Source: Nitrospirota bacterium (lineage in GTDB: Bacteria > Nitrospirota > Leptospirillia > Leptospirillales > Leptospirillaceae). Taken from it: a stretch of DNA of 62,340 nt. Within the stretch, counting starts at the first letter, position 1; every line of letters begins with the position of its first letter. The position numbers and the translations under genes were made by a program. Positions 16,753-26,378 of the stretch are shown here, one piece after another. The stretch covers positions 1-62,340 of the forward strand of contig JAKAYA010000009.1 in the NCBI GenBank assembly GCA_021826965.1. The letters run 5' to 3'. The notes beneath the pieces were generated by a model. That model was not told the origin of the DNA. It saw nothing but the letters and a program-made list of their open reading frames with translations, and did not search any database.

Positions 16753-17958
16753 GTGAACGAAGCGAAAAAGAACCTTCACGGACTGTCGGAAGCCAGTCCC
16801 GTCACGCGGGCCATTCACGGCGTCCGTCACCCGGACCCCTGGCGCGCCCTGAATCCTCCGCTTTACCAGACGTCGACCTTCACCTTTCCCGACATGGAAA
16901 CGGTGGACCGGGTCCTGACGGGAGAAGAAGAGGGCTTTGTCTATTCCCGGGGCGGAAACCCCACCGTCGCCCGCTTTGAAGAGGTTGTCACCCTCCTTGA
17001 AAAAGGGGACGCCTCCCGGGCCTTCGCTTCCGGCATGGGAGCCATCTCCGCCACGATCGTCCATCTTTCCCGGGGGAGAAAGGCCGTTCATCTCCCGATA
17101 ACCATCTATAGCGGGACGCGGGCGTTCGTCCGGAAGTTTCTGGAGCCCTGGGGAATTCCCGTCCGGTGGTTCGATCCCCGTCCGGCGGACTGGCTGGAGA
17201 AACTGGATGGGGTCCTCGAACCGGATGCGGCCTGCGTTTTTCTGGAAACGCCCACCAACCCCACGATGGATGTCCTCGACCTCCGGCGCCTGTCGTCGCT
17301 CTGCCGGTCGAAGGACGTTCCCGTCGTCGTCGACAACACCTTTGCCACGCCCGTATTGCAGAATCCGCTGACACTGGGTTGCGACCTGGTCATCCACAGC
17401 GCGACCAAATATCTGGGCGGGCACGGGGATCTTCTGGGAGGGGTGGTGACCGGGGACGCCGAAAGGATCGCCGCCATCCGGGGAGAGGAAGGAAGCTTCC
17501 TGGGGTCGACTCTCTCCCCCTTCAACGCCTGGCTTTTGCTCCGGGGAATCAAGACGCTCCATCTCCGCATGGAAAAGCATACGGAGAACGCCCGGGCGGT
17601 GGCGAGTTTTCTTGCAGGGCATCCAAAAATCCGGCGGGTGCATTATCCCGGACTGCCCTTCCACCCCGGATATGCGGTCGCCCGAAGTCAGATGGTCGCT
17701 CCCGGCGGAATGCTCTCGTTCGAGCTTGCGGACGTCCGGGGAGCCCGGGAAGTTTGCGACCGGCTGTCCCTGATCCGGATCGGGGTGAGCCTGGGCGATC
17801 CGGAAAGCCTGATCGAACATCCCTGGTCGATGAGTCATCGGTGGATCGACGAAGAGGAGCGGCGTGCGGTTGGGGTGACTCCCGGGTTCTTGCGGATGTC
17901 GGTCGGACTCGAATCCTGGGAAGACCTGGTGAGGGATCTCGACCGGGCTCTGGGATAG
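16753..17958 (+). CDS. Cys/Met-metabolism PLP-dependent enzyme
   Basis: The 401-residue fold-type I enzyme belongs to the cystathionine gamma-synthase / gamma-lyase / O-acylhomoserine sulfhydrylase group. The PLP lysine is about residue 219 in HSATKYLGGHGDLLGG; YSRGGNPTVARFE, ETPTNPTMDVLD and the phosphate-binding GMGAIS region are present. The chemistry is transsulfuration or direct sulfhydrylation in methionine/cysteine metabolism; sequence alone does not tell which. The GTG at 16753 follows GGGAGG at 5 nt. No SAM riboswitch-like structure is evident in the 136-nt upstream gap. Confidence 0.92.
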   Translation: MNEAKKNLHGLSEASPVTRAIHGVRHPDPWRALNPPLYQTSTFTFPDMETVDRVLTGEEEGFVYSRGGNPTVARFEEVVTLLEKGDASRAFASGMGAISATIVHLSRGRKAVHLPITIYSGTRAFVRKFLEPWGIPVRWFDPRPADWLEKLDGVLEPDAACVFLETPTNPTMDVLDLRRLSSLCRSKDVPVVVDNTFATPVLQNPLTLGCDLVIHSATKYLGGHGDLLGGVVTGDAERIAAIRGEEGSFLGSTLSPFNAWLLLRGIKTLHLRMEKHTENARAVASFLAGHPKIRRVHYPGLPFHPGYAVARSQMVAPGGMLSFELADVRGAREVCDRLSLIRIGVSLGDPESLIEHPWSMSHRWIDEEERRAVGVTPGFLRMSVGLESWEDLVRDLDRALG

Positions 17959-17971
17959 GTCGGACCCGGAA

Positions 17972-18382
17972 TCACCGCCCTGTCGCCCCCCACCCGAACA
18001 CGAGCCACTCTCCGGTTGCTCCCAGAGCCAGGAAAAGGAGGAGGAGCGCCAGGTTGAGACCGGCGAGAAAGGCGCTCCGGACCTCCGTCCGGAAACCGAA
18101 GAAGCGCCAGGACAAGCCCCCCACCGCACACAGGCCCAACGCTTCGTGAACAGCCCCCGGCCAGAAAAAGATGCCGGGGAATGTCCGGGGTCTGTCCCAT
18201 GCGAGCGCTATCCACCCCGTGCCGATCGCGATGAGCCCGAGTACGAAGATCCCCTCCCGAATCCTCCCTTCCATTCCTAAAGCGATCTCCTGCCCCCAAA
18301 GCCTGTTTTCCCGCAAAAGCCAGAAAAGGGCGAACCCCAGCGTGAAATGAACGACGACCGGATGCAGGTGAGCGGGGGTCAT
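17972..18382 (-). CDS. DUF2231-like four-helix membrane protein
   Basis: This is a 136-residue membrane protein with four hydrophobic helices. It opens with HLHPVVVHFTLGFALFW, which matches the HPxxVHFP pattern of DUF2231 proteins and may bind heme or metal through the His residues. ATG 18382 was chosen because it places that motif at the N-terminus, as in the family; a TTG at 18412 would add ten residues. It is convergent with the PLP-enzyme gene. Function unknown. Confidence 0.7.
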   Translation of the reverse strand: MTPAHLHPVVVHFTLGFALFWLLRENRLWGQEIALGMEGRIREGIFVLGLIAIGTGWIALAWDRPRTFPGIFFWPGAVHEALGLCAVGGLSWRFFGFRTEVRSAFLAGLNLALLLLFLALGATGEWLVFGWGATGR

Positions 18383-18516
18383 GGAAGGAATCCGTTCCAG
18401 AATGTTGGACAATTTTGTATTTTATCGAACAAATAAAACTCCATTTTTGTAAGATCCTCTTCCCCCGAAAAGGGATTTTTGGACCTGGAATGGATGGAAA
18501 CGGCCGTCCTCCCGGA

Positions 18517-18545
18517 TTTTCATCTCTGGCATCGAACTTGATAAT
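18517..18545 (+). promoter_or_regulatory. Candidate promoter of the porin-ammonium block
   Basis: Two readings overlap. TGGCATCGAACTTGAT (18527-18542) resembles a sigma-54 -24/-12 element, but with GA in place of the invariant GC at -12. Alternatively TTTTCA (18517-18522) and GATAAT (18540-18545), 17 nt apart, form a weak sigma-70 promoter. Nitrogen genes downstream make the first attractive, but the -12 mismatch is serious. Confidence 0.3.
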
Positions 18546-18680
18546 ACATGGCGACCCCGCGGCAAACCGTCCGGTCCCGCAGGGTTTTTCTGGCTTCCCC
18601 CCGGAACAGTGCCGTTCCGATCTCTCGCCGTCCGAGAAAGCTCAAACCATCATTCAACGTGTTCCCTCTTTTGGCAAGAG

Positions 18681-18760
18681 CCCCGGTTTGTCCCGGGGAA
18701 GCGTCGTCTTTTGTGCGACGGCTTCCCGCCGGTGGCTTTGCCCGGCCCTTCCGGGCCGGG
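18681..18760 (+). promoter_or_regulatory. Structured leader with mutually exclusive hairpins
   Basis: CCCCGG/CCGGGG (18681-18698) forms a small hairpin. GGGAAGC-GTCG / CGAC-GCTTCCC (18696-18727, one bulge) forms a larger one that shares bases 18696-18698 with it, so both cannot exist together. A third, CCCGGCCC-TTCC-GGGCCGGG (18741-18760), is perfect. They precede the porin ribosome-binding site at 18798. The rest of the 18383-18807 gap shows no gene I can support. Confidence 0.5.
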
Positions 18761-18787
18761 TCCGACATCTTTCGTTGCACTGGCACA

Positions 18788-18802
18788 CTTTTATCCAAGG
18801 AG
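18788..18802 (+). repeat. 15-nt translation-start element shared by porin and Amt
   Basis: CTTTTATCCAAGGAG at 18788-18802 (before the porin) is repeated exactly at 20416-20430 (before the first Amt gene). It includes the AAGGAG ribosome-binding site and ends 5 nt before the porin ATG and 7 nt before the amt ATG. Confidence 0.8.
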
Positions 18803-18807
18803 AAGAC

Positions 18808-20307
18808 ATGAGATCAATACGGGGATCTTCCCGAACAACCCTGAAACCCTGGCTGGGTGTCTCGCTGGCGCTGGTGCTGTCGTCCGGTCTGGCTCTCGGT
18901 CCGCTGACCTCCCTGGCCCGGGCGGATTCCTCCGGCTTCCTGACGGCCCCCGCAAGCCCCGTGTCCCCCTCGACTCCGACTTCTTCGTCCGGAGGGTCCG
19001 GCAATTCTCAAACGACCGGGCAGTCATCGTCCGCACCGCAGGTGGCCGATTCCGGTACGCCGGCCCCCGCGGCGACCCCCGCTCCGGCGACCACGCCGAC
19101 ACCGCTTCCGGATATGCTGATCCCCTCGGCGAACATCCATTTCAAGGGCTTCATCGATACCTATGCGCAGTACAACCCGACCGATGCCAGTTATTCGAAC
19201 TTCCGGGCCTACGACTTCGGCGCCAATTCCTTCAACATCAACATGGCCCAGCTGAAAATCTGGCGGCCCGACGACGACGGCATCGGGTTCGTGCTCCGGA
19301 CAGACTTCGGTCCCGGCGCCATGGCCAGCGGTCAGAATTTTTATCCGGGGTTCTTCGGAACACACGGCACGTCGAATGGCACCACCGGAACCATGCCCTG
19401 GTCGATGTTCTGGCTGGAGGAAGCTTACATCAATCTTTGGATTCCGGATACCAACAAGGAACTCGAAATGGACGCCGGGCAGTTCCAGACGCTGGCGAAC
19501 TTCGAAGTGATCCAGCCCACCGGTAACTGGATGGCCTCCCTGGGATACACCTTCTTCCTGGGGGCCTATACCCACACCGGCGTGCGCTTCCATTACGCCC
19601 CCAACGGCAGCAACAACATCTACTTCGGCGTAAACAACGGATGGAACACGAGCTTCCAGAACAACCAGGGAAGCGACTTTCAGGACTTCGAACTGAACTA
19701 CACGGGAAACCCGATCTCCTGGCTGAACCTGAACTTTACGGGATTGTTTGGGCCACAGGTCCGGAATCTTTATCCTGGATTTGGAAATGCCGGTCTCTTT
19801 GGTGCTCCGGGAGCCTCGGAAAACGGTACAAACGCCAATGTTCCCACCTGGAGAAACTACGGCGCCTTCGTCGTGGAGATCGGTCCCATCGATCATCTCT
19901 GGTTCGTGACCGACGATTCCTACGGCTGGCAGGCTGAAGGGGCAGCGGTCAACGGATCCACGACCCCCAACGCGCCGGCCACCTGGTATTCGAGCGAGAA
20001 CTTCCTGCGCTACGACATCAACGACACGATGGACGTGGTGGCACGCTACGAAGTCTACTACGACCTGAACGGCTTCATGACCGGCACCGGGGTTCCCACG
20101 GCGATCAACGACGAGTCGATCGATTTTCAGTGGAACTTTATGCCCAATGTCATGAGCCGCATCGAATACCGCCACGACAACGCCAATCAGGCACTTTTTA
20201 ATTCGAATACATATGGACTTGCTACTGGTTCTTCGAGTGGGGGCAATCATGGTCCGGCGATCTTCAGCATGGATACCTTCGAAGTCGAACTGACCTACAT
20301 GTTCTAG
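18808..20307 (+). CDS. Outer-membrane porin, Bbp2/OmpL-like
   Basis: The predicted protein has 499 residues. A signal peptide (core LGVSLALVLSSGLALG, cleavage near LARA) is followed by a Ser/Thr/Pro/Ala-rich linker of about 80 residues, then a large barrel starting IHFKGFIDTYAQYNP. NFRAYDF, SFNINMAQLKI and the C-terminal VELTYMF are typical of the beta-barrel porin-2 family. ATG 18808 follows AAGGAG at 5 nt; the frame is open further upstream without a start signal. It stands directly before the Amt-PII-Amt genes and shares the translation-start element with the first Amt, so it may admit ammonium or other small solutes across the outer membrane (inference). Confidence 0.85.
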   Translation: MRSIRGSSRTTLKPWLGVSLALVLSSGLALGPLTSLARADSSGFLTAPASPVSPSTPTSSSGGSGNSQTTGQSSSAPQVADSGTPAPAATPAPATTPTPLPDMLIPSANIHFKGFIDTYAQYNPTDASYSNFRAYDFGANSFNINMAQLKIWRPDDDGIGFVLRTDFGPGAMASGQNFYPGFFGTHGTSNGTTGTMPWSMFWLEEAYINLWIPDTNKELEMDAGQFQTLANFEVIQPTGNWMASLGYTFFLGAYTHTGVRFHYAPNGSNNIYFGVNNGWNTSFQNNQGSDFQDFELNYTGNPISWLNLNFTGLFGPQVRNLYPGFGNAGLFGAPGASENGTNANVPTWRNYGAFVVEIGPIDHLWFVTDDSYGWQAEGAAVNGSTTPNAPATWYSSENFLRYDINDTMDVVARYEVYYDLNGFMTGTGVPTAINDESIDFQWNFMPNVMSRIEYRHDNANQALFNSNTYGLATGSSSGGNHGPAIFSMDTFEVELTYMF

Positions 20308-20333
20308 TTCCAGAAACACGCAAGGCCCCGGAA

Positions 20334-20353
20334 GGCCGGCTTTGCCGGTTTTT
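20334..20353 (+). terminator. Intrinsic terminator after the porin gene
   Basis: CCGGC-TTT-GCCGG is followed by TTTTT. It is nested in a longer stem CCCCGGAA/TTCCGGGG (20326-20359). Read-through to amt is possible because the inner stem is short. Confidence 0.65.
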
Positions 20354-20415
20354 CCGGGGATTCTCCGGGAATTTTCCGGGCAACATTGGTGGAATCATCG
20401 GGTTCTCATACAGGC

Positions 20416-20430
20416 CTTTTATCCAAGGAG
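20416..20430 (+). repeat. Second copy of the 15-nt translation-start element
   Basis: This is identical to 18788-18802 (CTTTTATCCAAGGAG) and provides the ribosome-binding site for the first Amt gene. Confidence 0.8.
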
Positions 20431-20437
20431 TTCTTTC

Positions 20438-21910
20438 ATGAAACCTCAACTGTTGGGTCGATCGGGTCTGGGACTGGCGGGAGGGATTGTCGCCCTCCTC
20501 GCCGGGGCCGGTCCCGCTTTTGCCGCGGCCGGGCCTACGCCGGCGGCCATCGCGGCCGATACGATCTGGACCGTGGTTGCCGCGGTCCTGGTCATGTTCA
20601 TGCAAGCCGGATTCGCCTTTCTCGAAGCCGGACTGACCCGGGCCAAGAACGCCGGCCATATCGCGGTCAAGAACCTGGTCATCTACGCCATTTCGTCCCT
20701 GGTGTTCTGGGCGGTGGGATTCGCCATCTGCTTCGGCACCGGAAACTCCATCATCGGGACATCCGGGTGGGGGCTCGACGTGGCGGACAAGGACATCAAC
20801 ACCGTGTTCGGATCGCTGTCCTTCAGCGACGTGCCGCTGGCCGCCAAGTACCTGTTTGAAGTCGTCTTCTGCGCGGTGAGTCTCGCCATCGTCTGGGGCG
20901 GGATGGCGGAGCGTACGAAGTTCTCGGTCTACATCATCTTCGGCGTGATTTTTTCCGCTGTGATTTATCCGGTGGTCGGCCACTGGATCTGGGGCGGCGG
21001 CTGGCTGTCGACCCTGGGGATGCAGGATTTTGCGGGTTCCACTGTGGTGCACCTTCAGGGAGCCGCGGCGGCCTTTGCCGGGGCGCTTCTTCTGGGGCCC
21101 CGTATCGGCAAATACGGGAAAGACGGGAAATCGAACGCCATTCCGGGTCACAACATTCCCTTTGTGGTGCTGGGCACGCTGATTCTCTGGCTCGGATGGT
21201 TCGGATTCAATCCCGGATCGACCCTGATGGCGACCACGCCGTCTGTCGGCTACTTTGCTTATATCGCCATGACCACCAACCTGGCTGCCGCGGCCGGGGC
21301 TCTGGCGGCGATGTTTACGGCCTGGCGGGTTCTCGGTGCTCCGGACATGAGTATGGTTGCCAACGGCGCCATCGCGGCCCTGGTGGCGATTACCGCGAGC
21401 TGCGCCTTTGTGGATCCCTGGGCTTCCGTCGTCATCGGTGCGGTGGCCGGCATCATCGCAGTGCTGGGTGTCCTTTTTATCGACAAGCTCCATATCGACG
21501 ACCCGGTGGGCGCCGTTTCGGTCCATGGCATGGCCGGTATCTGGGGAACGCTGTCGAACGGACTGTTTGCGACCCCGGACCGGGTGAAGCTTCTGGCCGT
21601 CGGTTCTCCTGGCCTTTTGTACGGCGGCGGAATCCATCAGTTGATGGTCCAGGCCGAGGGGGTCAGCGCGGCGTTTGCCTATGTGTTTTTGACCTCGCTG
21701 GCGGTCTTTTATGTGTTGAAGGTGACGATCGGCATCCGCGTGAGCGCTTCGGACGAACTCGAAGGGCTCGATTTCGCCGAGCACAAAATGTGGGGCTACC
21801 CGGAGATGTTCAGTCCATCGTTCTCGGGCGGGGAAGCCTATGTGGAAGGGGCGGCCGCGTCGCACAAGGGCGGGGTTTCCGGAGCTCCCGTCGCCCGGCC
21901 GGCGCCGTAG
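20438..21910 (+). CDS. amt: Ammonium transporter Amt (with signal peptide)
   Basis: This 490-residue Amt/MEP/Rh channel conducts ammonium into the cytoplasm as a trimer. A signal peptide ends near AFAA, then eleven helices follow. The pore twin-His pair is visible in VVHLQGAAAAFAG and VSVHGMAGIWGTL; FLEAGLTRAKNAGHI and FNPGSTL are family signatures. The C-terminal tail after residue ~445 is long and Gly/Ala/Pro-rich. ATG 20438 follows AAGGAG. Its product should be gated by the PII protein encoded downstream. Confidence 0.96.
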   Translation: MKPQLLGRSGLGLAGGIVALLAGAGPAFAAAGPTPAAIAADTIWTVVAAVLVMFMQAGFAFLEAGLTRAKNAGHIAVKNLVIYAISSLVFWAVGFAICFGTGNSIIGTSGWGLDVADKDINTVFGSLSFSDVPLAAKYLFEVVFCAVSLAIVWGGMAERTKFSVYIIFGVIFSAVIYPVVGHWIWGGGWLSTLGMQDFAGSTVVHLQGAAAAFAGALLLGPRIGKYGKDGKSNAIPGHNIPFVVLGTLILWLGWFGFNPGSTLMATTPSVGYFAYIAMTTNLAAAAGALAAMFTAWRVLGAPDMSMVANGAIAALVAITASCAFVDPWASVVIGAVAGIIAVLGVLFIDKLHIDDPVGAVSVHGMAGIWGTLSNGLFATPDRVKLLAVGSPGLLYGGGIHQLMVQAEGVSAAFAYVFLTSLAVFYVLKVTIGIRVSASDELEGLDFAEHKMWGYPEMFSPSFSGGEAYVEGAAASHKGGVSGAPVARPAP

Positions 21911-22315
<405 letters not shown>

Positions 22316-22327
22316 GGGATCCCATCT

Positions 22328-22357
22328 GGCGGAAGGCCTCCTTGGGCTTCCGCCTTT
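22328..22357 (+). terminator. Hairpin between glnK and the second amt
   Basis: GGCGGAAG (22328-22335) pairs with CTTCCGCC (22347-22354) around an 11-nt loop and is followed by TTTAT. It may be a weak or partial terminator that lowers expression of the second amt. Confidence 0.5.
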
Positions 22358-22382
22358 ATCCATATTTTCAGGGAGAATGCAG

Positions 22383-23690
22383 ATGGCAGGAAACTGGCTC
22401 AACTCGGGAGACAATGCCTGGCAGCTGACGGCGGCGACGATCGTCGGTATCCAGAGCGTCCCGGGACTGGTTGTCCTCTACGGAGGCATCGTCAAGAAAA
22501 AATGGGCGGTCAATTCCGCGTTCATGGCCCTTTACGCCTTTGCGGCCGTTCTGGTCGCCTGGGTCCTCTGGGGGTACAATATGGGGTTTGGTCCCCAATG
22601 GTTTCCGTTTCTCGGGACCCCATCGCCGGCGCTTTCGGACATGTTTGAACTGTCCCAGGCATCCATTCCGGCAGCGAAGGCCACGGCCAATTTTCCGATG
22701 GCCACCATGGTGTTTTTCCAGTTCGTGTTTGCCGCCATCACCCTGATCATTCTGGCCGGATCGGTGCTGGGACGGATGAGTTTCAAGGCCTGGATGCTTT
22801 TCGTACCGCTCTGGCTCACGGGTTCCTATGTCATTGGCGCTTTCAGCCTGTGGGGTGGGGGCTGGCTGTCCCAGATGGGTGTCATCGATTATTCCGGCGG
22901 ATACGTTATCCATCTTTCGGCCGGATTTGCCGGTCTGGTAGCCGCCTGGGTCGTGGGGCCGCGCCTGTCCCGCGATCGGGCGAGCTTTCTGCCGAACAAC
23001 ATTCTTCTCACCCTGGTCGGAGCCGGCCTCTTGTGGCTCGGCTGGGACGGGTTCAACGGCGGTGACCCCTATGCCGCCAACGCGGACGCCGGCGTCGCGG
23101 TCCTGAACACCAACGTCGCCACCGCGGTGAGTCTGATTGTCTGGACCCTGCTCGACGTGATGTACTTCGGGAAACCTTCGGTGATCGGAGCGATTCAGGG
23201 CATGATCACGGGACTTGTCGCCATTACGCCGGCGGCGGGCGTGGTGAGCGGTCTGGGCGCCATCATCATCGGTGTCGCATCCGGCATTATCCCGTGGATC
23301 TCGATGAACATCGTCGGCAAGAAACTGTCGTTGTTCAAGAAGGTGGACGATACGCTGGGTGTGTTTCATACCCATGGAGTCGCCGGACTTCTCGGTGGCG
23401 TCATGACGGGCATCCTGGCCACGCCGGCCCTGTGTCAGGCCTTCGGTCTGTCCAACCCGGGCGGTTGGCTCTACGGAAATTTCCACCAGGTCGTGCTACA
23501 GCTCATCGGCGCCGGATTCATCATCGTGCTGAATGTCGTGGTGACCTATGTCATCCTGAAGCTGATCTCGTTCGTCACGCCGCTCCGGATGGACGAAAAG
23601 GTTCTCGAGATCGGCGACGACGCGGTTCACGGGGAAGAAGCGTACGCTTTTTATGGCGAAGGAGACCGAAAACCCGTCCTGGGAGACTGA
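22383..23690 (+). CDS. amt: Second ammonium transporter Amt (no signal peptide)
   Basis: The 435-residue Amt-family protein starts directly in the first pore helices ([15 protein letters not shown]...). The twin-His pair appears in [15 protein letters not shown] and [22 protein letters not shown] matches the family loop. ATG 22383 is preferred over 22377 because GGGAG then has a 7-nt spacing. It differs clearly from the first Amt, especially at the N- and C-termini, so it is not a recent duplicate. It may differ in affinity or act as a sensor-type Amt (inference). Confidence 0.95.
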   Translation: MAGNWLNSGDNAWQLTAATIVGIQSVPGLVVLYGGIVKKKWAVNSAFMALYAFAAVLVAWVLWGYNMGFGPQWFPFLGTPSPALSDMFELSQASIPAAKATANFPMATMVFFQFVFAAITLIILAGSVLGRMSFKAWMLFVPLWLTGSYVIGAFSLWGGGWLSQMGVIDYSGGYVIHLSAGFAGLVAAWVVGPRLSRDRASFLPNNILLTLVGAGLLWLGWDGFNGGDPYAANADAGVAVLNTNVATAVSLIVWTLLDVMYFGKPSVIGAIQGMITGLVAITPAAGVVSGLGAIIIGVASGIIPWISMNIVGKKLSLFKKVDDTLGVFHTHGVAGLLGGVMTGILATPALCQAFGLSNPGGWLYGNFHQVVLQLIGAGFIIVLNVVVTYVILKLISFVTPLRMDEKVLEIGDDAVHGEEAYAFYGEGDRKPVLGD

Positions 23691-23739
23691 CGGGATGTCC
23701 GGGAAGAAAAAGCGTTTTTCCGGAGAGGTCGGAACGTGC

Positions 23740-23768
23740 AAAAGGGGGCCCTGTCGGCCCCCTTTTTT
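23740..23768. terminator. Bidirectional intrinsic terminator
   Basis: AAAAGGGGGCC-CTGTC-GGCCCCCTTTTTT has A-runs and T-runs on both sides and serves the second amt (plus) and copA (minus). The copA TAA lies within it at 23767-23769. Confidence 0.93.
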
Positions 23769-26250
23769 ATGCCTTTTCCGGAACGCTTCCCCGGATCGAA
23801 AAGTTCAGGGAAAGGGCATTGGCCACAACGGTGACGGAAGAAAGAGCCATGGCGAGACCGCTGTAATACGGGGGGACGAAGACGTGAAAAAATGGATAGA
23901 GGATCCCTCCGGCCAGAGGAATACCCAGAATGTTGTAGAGAAAGGCCCAGCCCAGGTTCTGCCGGATCTTGGACATGGTCCGGACGGATGCCCGATGGGC
24001 ATCTTCAAGGCGGACGAGACTGTTTCCCAGGAGAAGAACGTCTCCGTTTTCCCGGGTCAGGGCGGTGGCGCTCGCCATGGCGATGCCGACCGATGCCTGG
24101 GCGAGGGCTCCCGCGTCGTTGATGCCGTCTCCGGCCATGGCAACCGTTCTTCCGTCCTCTTCCCATCGCCGGATCAGGGTGCGCTTTTCTTCCGGCGAAA
24201 GCCCGGCGTGAACGCGGTCGACGGGAATGCCGGCATGGATGGCGACCCGACGGGCTTCGTCTTCCCGGTCTCCCGTCAGAAGATGAATTTCCAGTCCCAG
24301 CCGGTCGAAATAGCGAAGAACCTGCGCCGCCTCCGGCCGGACTTTGTCGGTCAGGGAAAAGGTTCCGGCGAGGACACCGTTTTCCGCCACGCCCACCAGA
24401 ATGCCCGAAGACGAATCGGCGGAGAGGTCATCGGTTCCGGCGACGCCTTCCTCCCGGAGAAAAGCGGGGCTTCCGACGTGGAGTGCCCTCTCCCCCTTCG
24501 CGGGCCAACGGGCGATCAGGCCTTTTCCCGGGAGTTCCTGTACGGAAGGGTTCCCTTCCGGAGAAAACCCCCGATCCGACAGAAAAGTCCCGATGGCCTG
24601 GCTCACCGGATGCGATGATTGAAGGACGGCCGCCTGGATATGCCCCTGAATCTCTTTTTCGCGACCTGTCGAAACAGCGTCGGGAGCCGGGGTCCAGACA
24701 ACGTCGGAAAAGGTTCCTTCCGTGAGGGTTCCGGTCTTGTCGAGAGCCAGAAGGTCGATCCGGGAAAGCGTTTCGATGGCTTGCCCTTTGCGGAAGAGGA
24801 TTCCCAGCCGAAGCGCCCGGGCGGTTCCGACCAGGATCGCCGTCGGCGTCGCAAGCCCCAGGGCGCAGGGGCACGCGACGACAAGAACGCCTATCAGGGC
24901 CATGAGTGCCAGCCGAGAGTCGCCCGTCGACAGTCGGAACACGAGAAAGGACAGGAGGGCGATCGCGATGACGGACGGGACGAAGATCGCGGAGATCCGG
25001 TCGGCCAGTCTCTGGACGGGAGGACGGTCGCTCTGGGCTTCCTGCACCATCGACAGAATCCGGAAGAGGACGGTGTCTTTCCCGGTTCCCGTGACGTGAA
25101 GTCGAAAAGGCGATCCGGCGTTGGTGGCTCCCCCGATCATCTCTTCTCCCGCTGTTTTCCGGACGGGAAGGGACTCTCCTGTCACGAGAGACAGGTCGAC
25201 CCATGCCTCGGGATCCAAAAGGATTCCGTCGGCCGGAAGATGTTCTCCCCGGGGGACGAGGGCGGTCGAACCTTCCGTGAGTTCTCCGAGAGGGATCGAT
25301 CGGGTGGTGTTGTCCGGAAGGACGAGGATCGCCGTATCCGGCAGGAGGGACACCGTCTGGGTCAGAAGGCTTCTGGCCCGGGCCTTCACCCAGGCTTCCA
25401 GGACCTTTCCCGTCCGGATGAAGACGAGGAGAAGGGCCTGGGTCATGACCATGTCGTCCGGGGCGATGCCGATCGCGTGGAAAAGAGTATCGAAAAGGGC
25501 CGCCGTCGTTCCAAGGGCGACCAGGGTATCCATGTTGGCGGTTTTTTGTTTCAGGCCGGCGAAAGCTCCCCGGTAAAAGGTCCATCCTCCTGCCGTCTGG
25601 AGAAGGAGCGCCAGGAGAAGTACCCATCCGGTCTTTGCCCTTCCATGGAGGAAAAGAAGGATGCCGGACAGGGCGACAGTGAGAAGAAGGCCGTTAAGTT
25701 CCTTCCTGTATTCCGCCCGGACCGCCTCCGCGTCCGGCAGGAGGGGTGTGTACCCCGTTTCCCGGACGACAGAGAAAATGCGGTCGAGGGAGGTCTTTCG
25801 GGGGTCGAACGTCAGGTCGCAGCTTTCCGTGGCCAGATTGACGTTGGCCCGTCCCACCCCCGGTTGTCTGCGGAGAGCCTTTTCGATGGTGAAGACGCAA
25901 GTGGCGCAGTGCATCCCTTCGACGCGAAAAGAAGCCCTCTCCAGGGGGCCGGCCGGAGAAGAAGCGTCGGCAGCCGGAGGACCCCCGCCGGATTCCGCCG
26001 GCGCGGCAGGGCCGGCCGGCGATCGAGTCGCGGGGTCGTTCTCTTCGGAGGCTTCGTATCCGGCCTCCGAAACGGCGGCGCGCACCTGATCGAAAGGGAG
26101 CGGAGAGGAGGATTCGATCGTGGCGGAGTTGTTTTCGAGGCGGACGTCGACTCCGGTCACGCCCGGCAGTGCGGAAAGAGCCCGGGTGACGTGCCGCACA
26201 CAGTTCTGGCATGTCATTCCGGAAATGCGATAACGATGAGTGACGGGCAT
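23767..26250 (-). CDS. copA: Copper-exporting P1B-type ATPase CopA
   Basis: The 827-residue inner-membrane pump expels Cu(I). Two N-terminal heavy-metal-binding domains carry MTCQNC (Cys14, Cys17) and MHCATC (Cys115, Cys118), joined by an Ala/Pro-rich linker (~71-104). Eight membrane helices include the transport motif ACPCALGLATP. Cytoplasmic domains carry VTGES (actuator), LDKTGTLTEG (phosphorylated Asp), the HP nucleotide-binding motif (SSHPVS) and GDGINDAGALAQA. All catalytic elements are intact. No copper chaperone or CueR-like regulator gene is adjacent. The ATG at 26250 has AAGAGG upstream. Confidence 0.97.
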   Translation of the reverse strand: MPVTHRYRISGMTCQNCVRHVTRALSALPGVTGVDVRLENNSATIESSSPLPFDQVRAAVSEAGYEASEENDPATRSPAGPAAPAESGGGPPAADASSPAGPLERASFRVEGMHCATCVFTIEKALRRQPGVGRANVNLATESCDLTFDPRKTSLDRIFSVVRETGYTPLLPDAEAVRAEYRKELNGLLLTVALSGILLFLHGRAKTGWVLLLALLLQTAGGWTFYRGAFAGLKQKTANMDTLVALGTTAALFDTLFHAIGIAPDDMVMTQALLLVFIRTGKVLEAWVKARARSLLTQTVSLLPDTAILVLPDNTTRSIPLGELTEGSTALVPRGEHLPADGILLDPEAWVDLSLVTGESLPVRKTAGEEMIGGATNAGSPFRLHVTGTGKDTVLFRILSMVQEAQSDRPPVQRLADRISAIFVPSVIAIALLSFLVFRLSTGDSRLALMALIGVLVVACPCALGLATPTAILVGTARALRLGILFRKGQAIETLSRIDLLALDKTGTLTEGTFSDVVWTPAPDAVSTGREKEIQGHIQAAVLQSSHPVSQAIGTFLSDRGFSPEGNPSVQELPGKGLIARWPAKGERALHVGSPAFLREEGVAGTDDLSADSSSGILVGVAENGVLAGTFSLTDKVRPEAAQVLRYFDRLGLEIHLLTGDREDEARRVAIHAGIPVDRVHAGLSPEEKRTLIRRWEEDGRTVAMAGDGINDAGALAQASVGIAMASATALTRENGDVLLLGNSLVRLEDAHRASVRTMSKIRQNLGWAFLYNILGIPLAGGILYPFFHVFVPPYYSGLAMALSSVTVVANALSLNFSIRGSVPEKA

Positions 26251-26378
26251 GGTTTTACCTCTTTTCGGTGTGGGAGAAGGTGACAGGACTCCGGGAATGT
26301 ACCATCATCCTTGTGCATTATTATGGAAGGACTCCCGTGTTCGGGCAACTGATCGATTGAAAAAGGCGGAAATGAGGT

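Noticed and set aside
22328-22357. Hairpin before the second amt as a full terminator
   Set aside because: It has only a short TTTAT tail, so complete termination is doubtful; listed as weak.
24619-26283. 554-codon frame antisense to copA
   Set aside because: copA has all catalytic motifs; the antisense product is Gly/Arg/Asp-rich and featureless.
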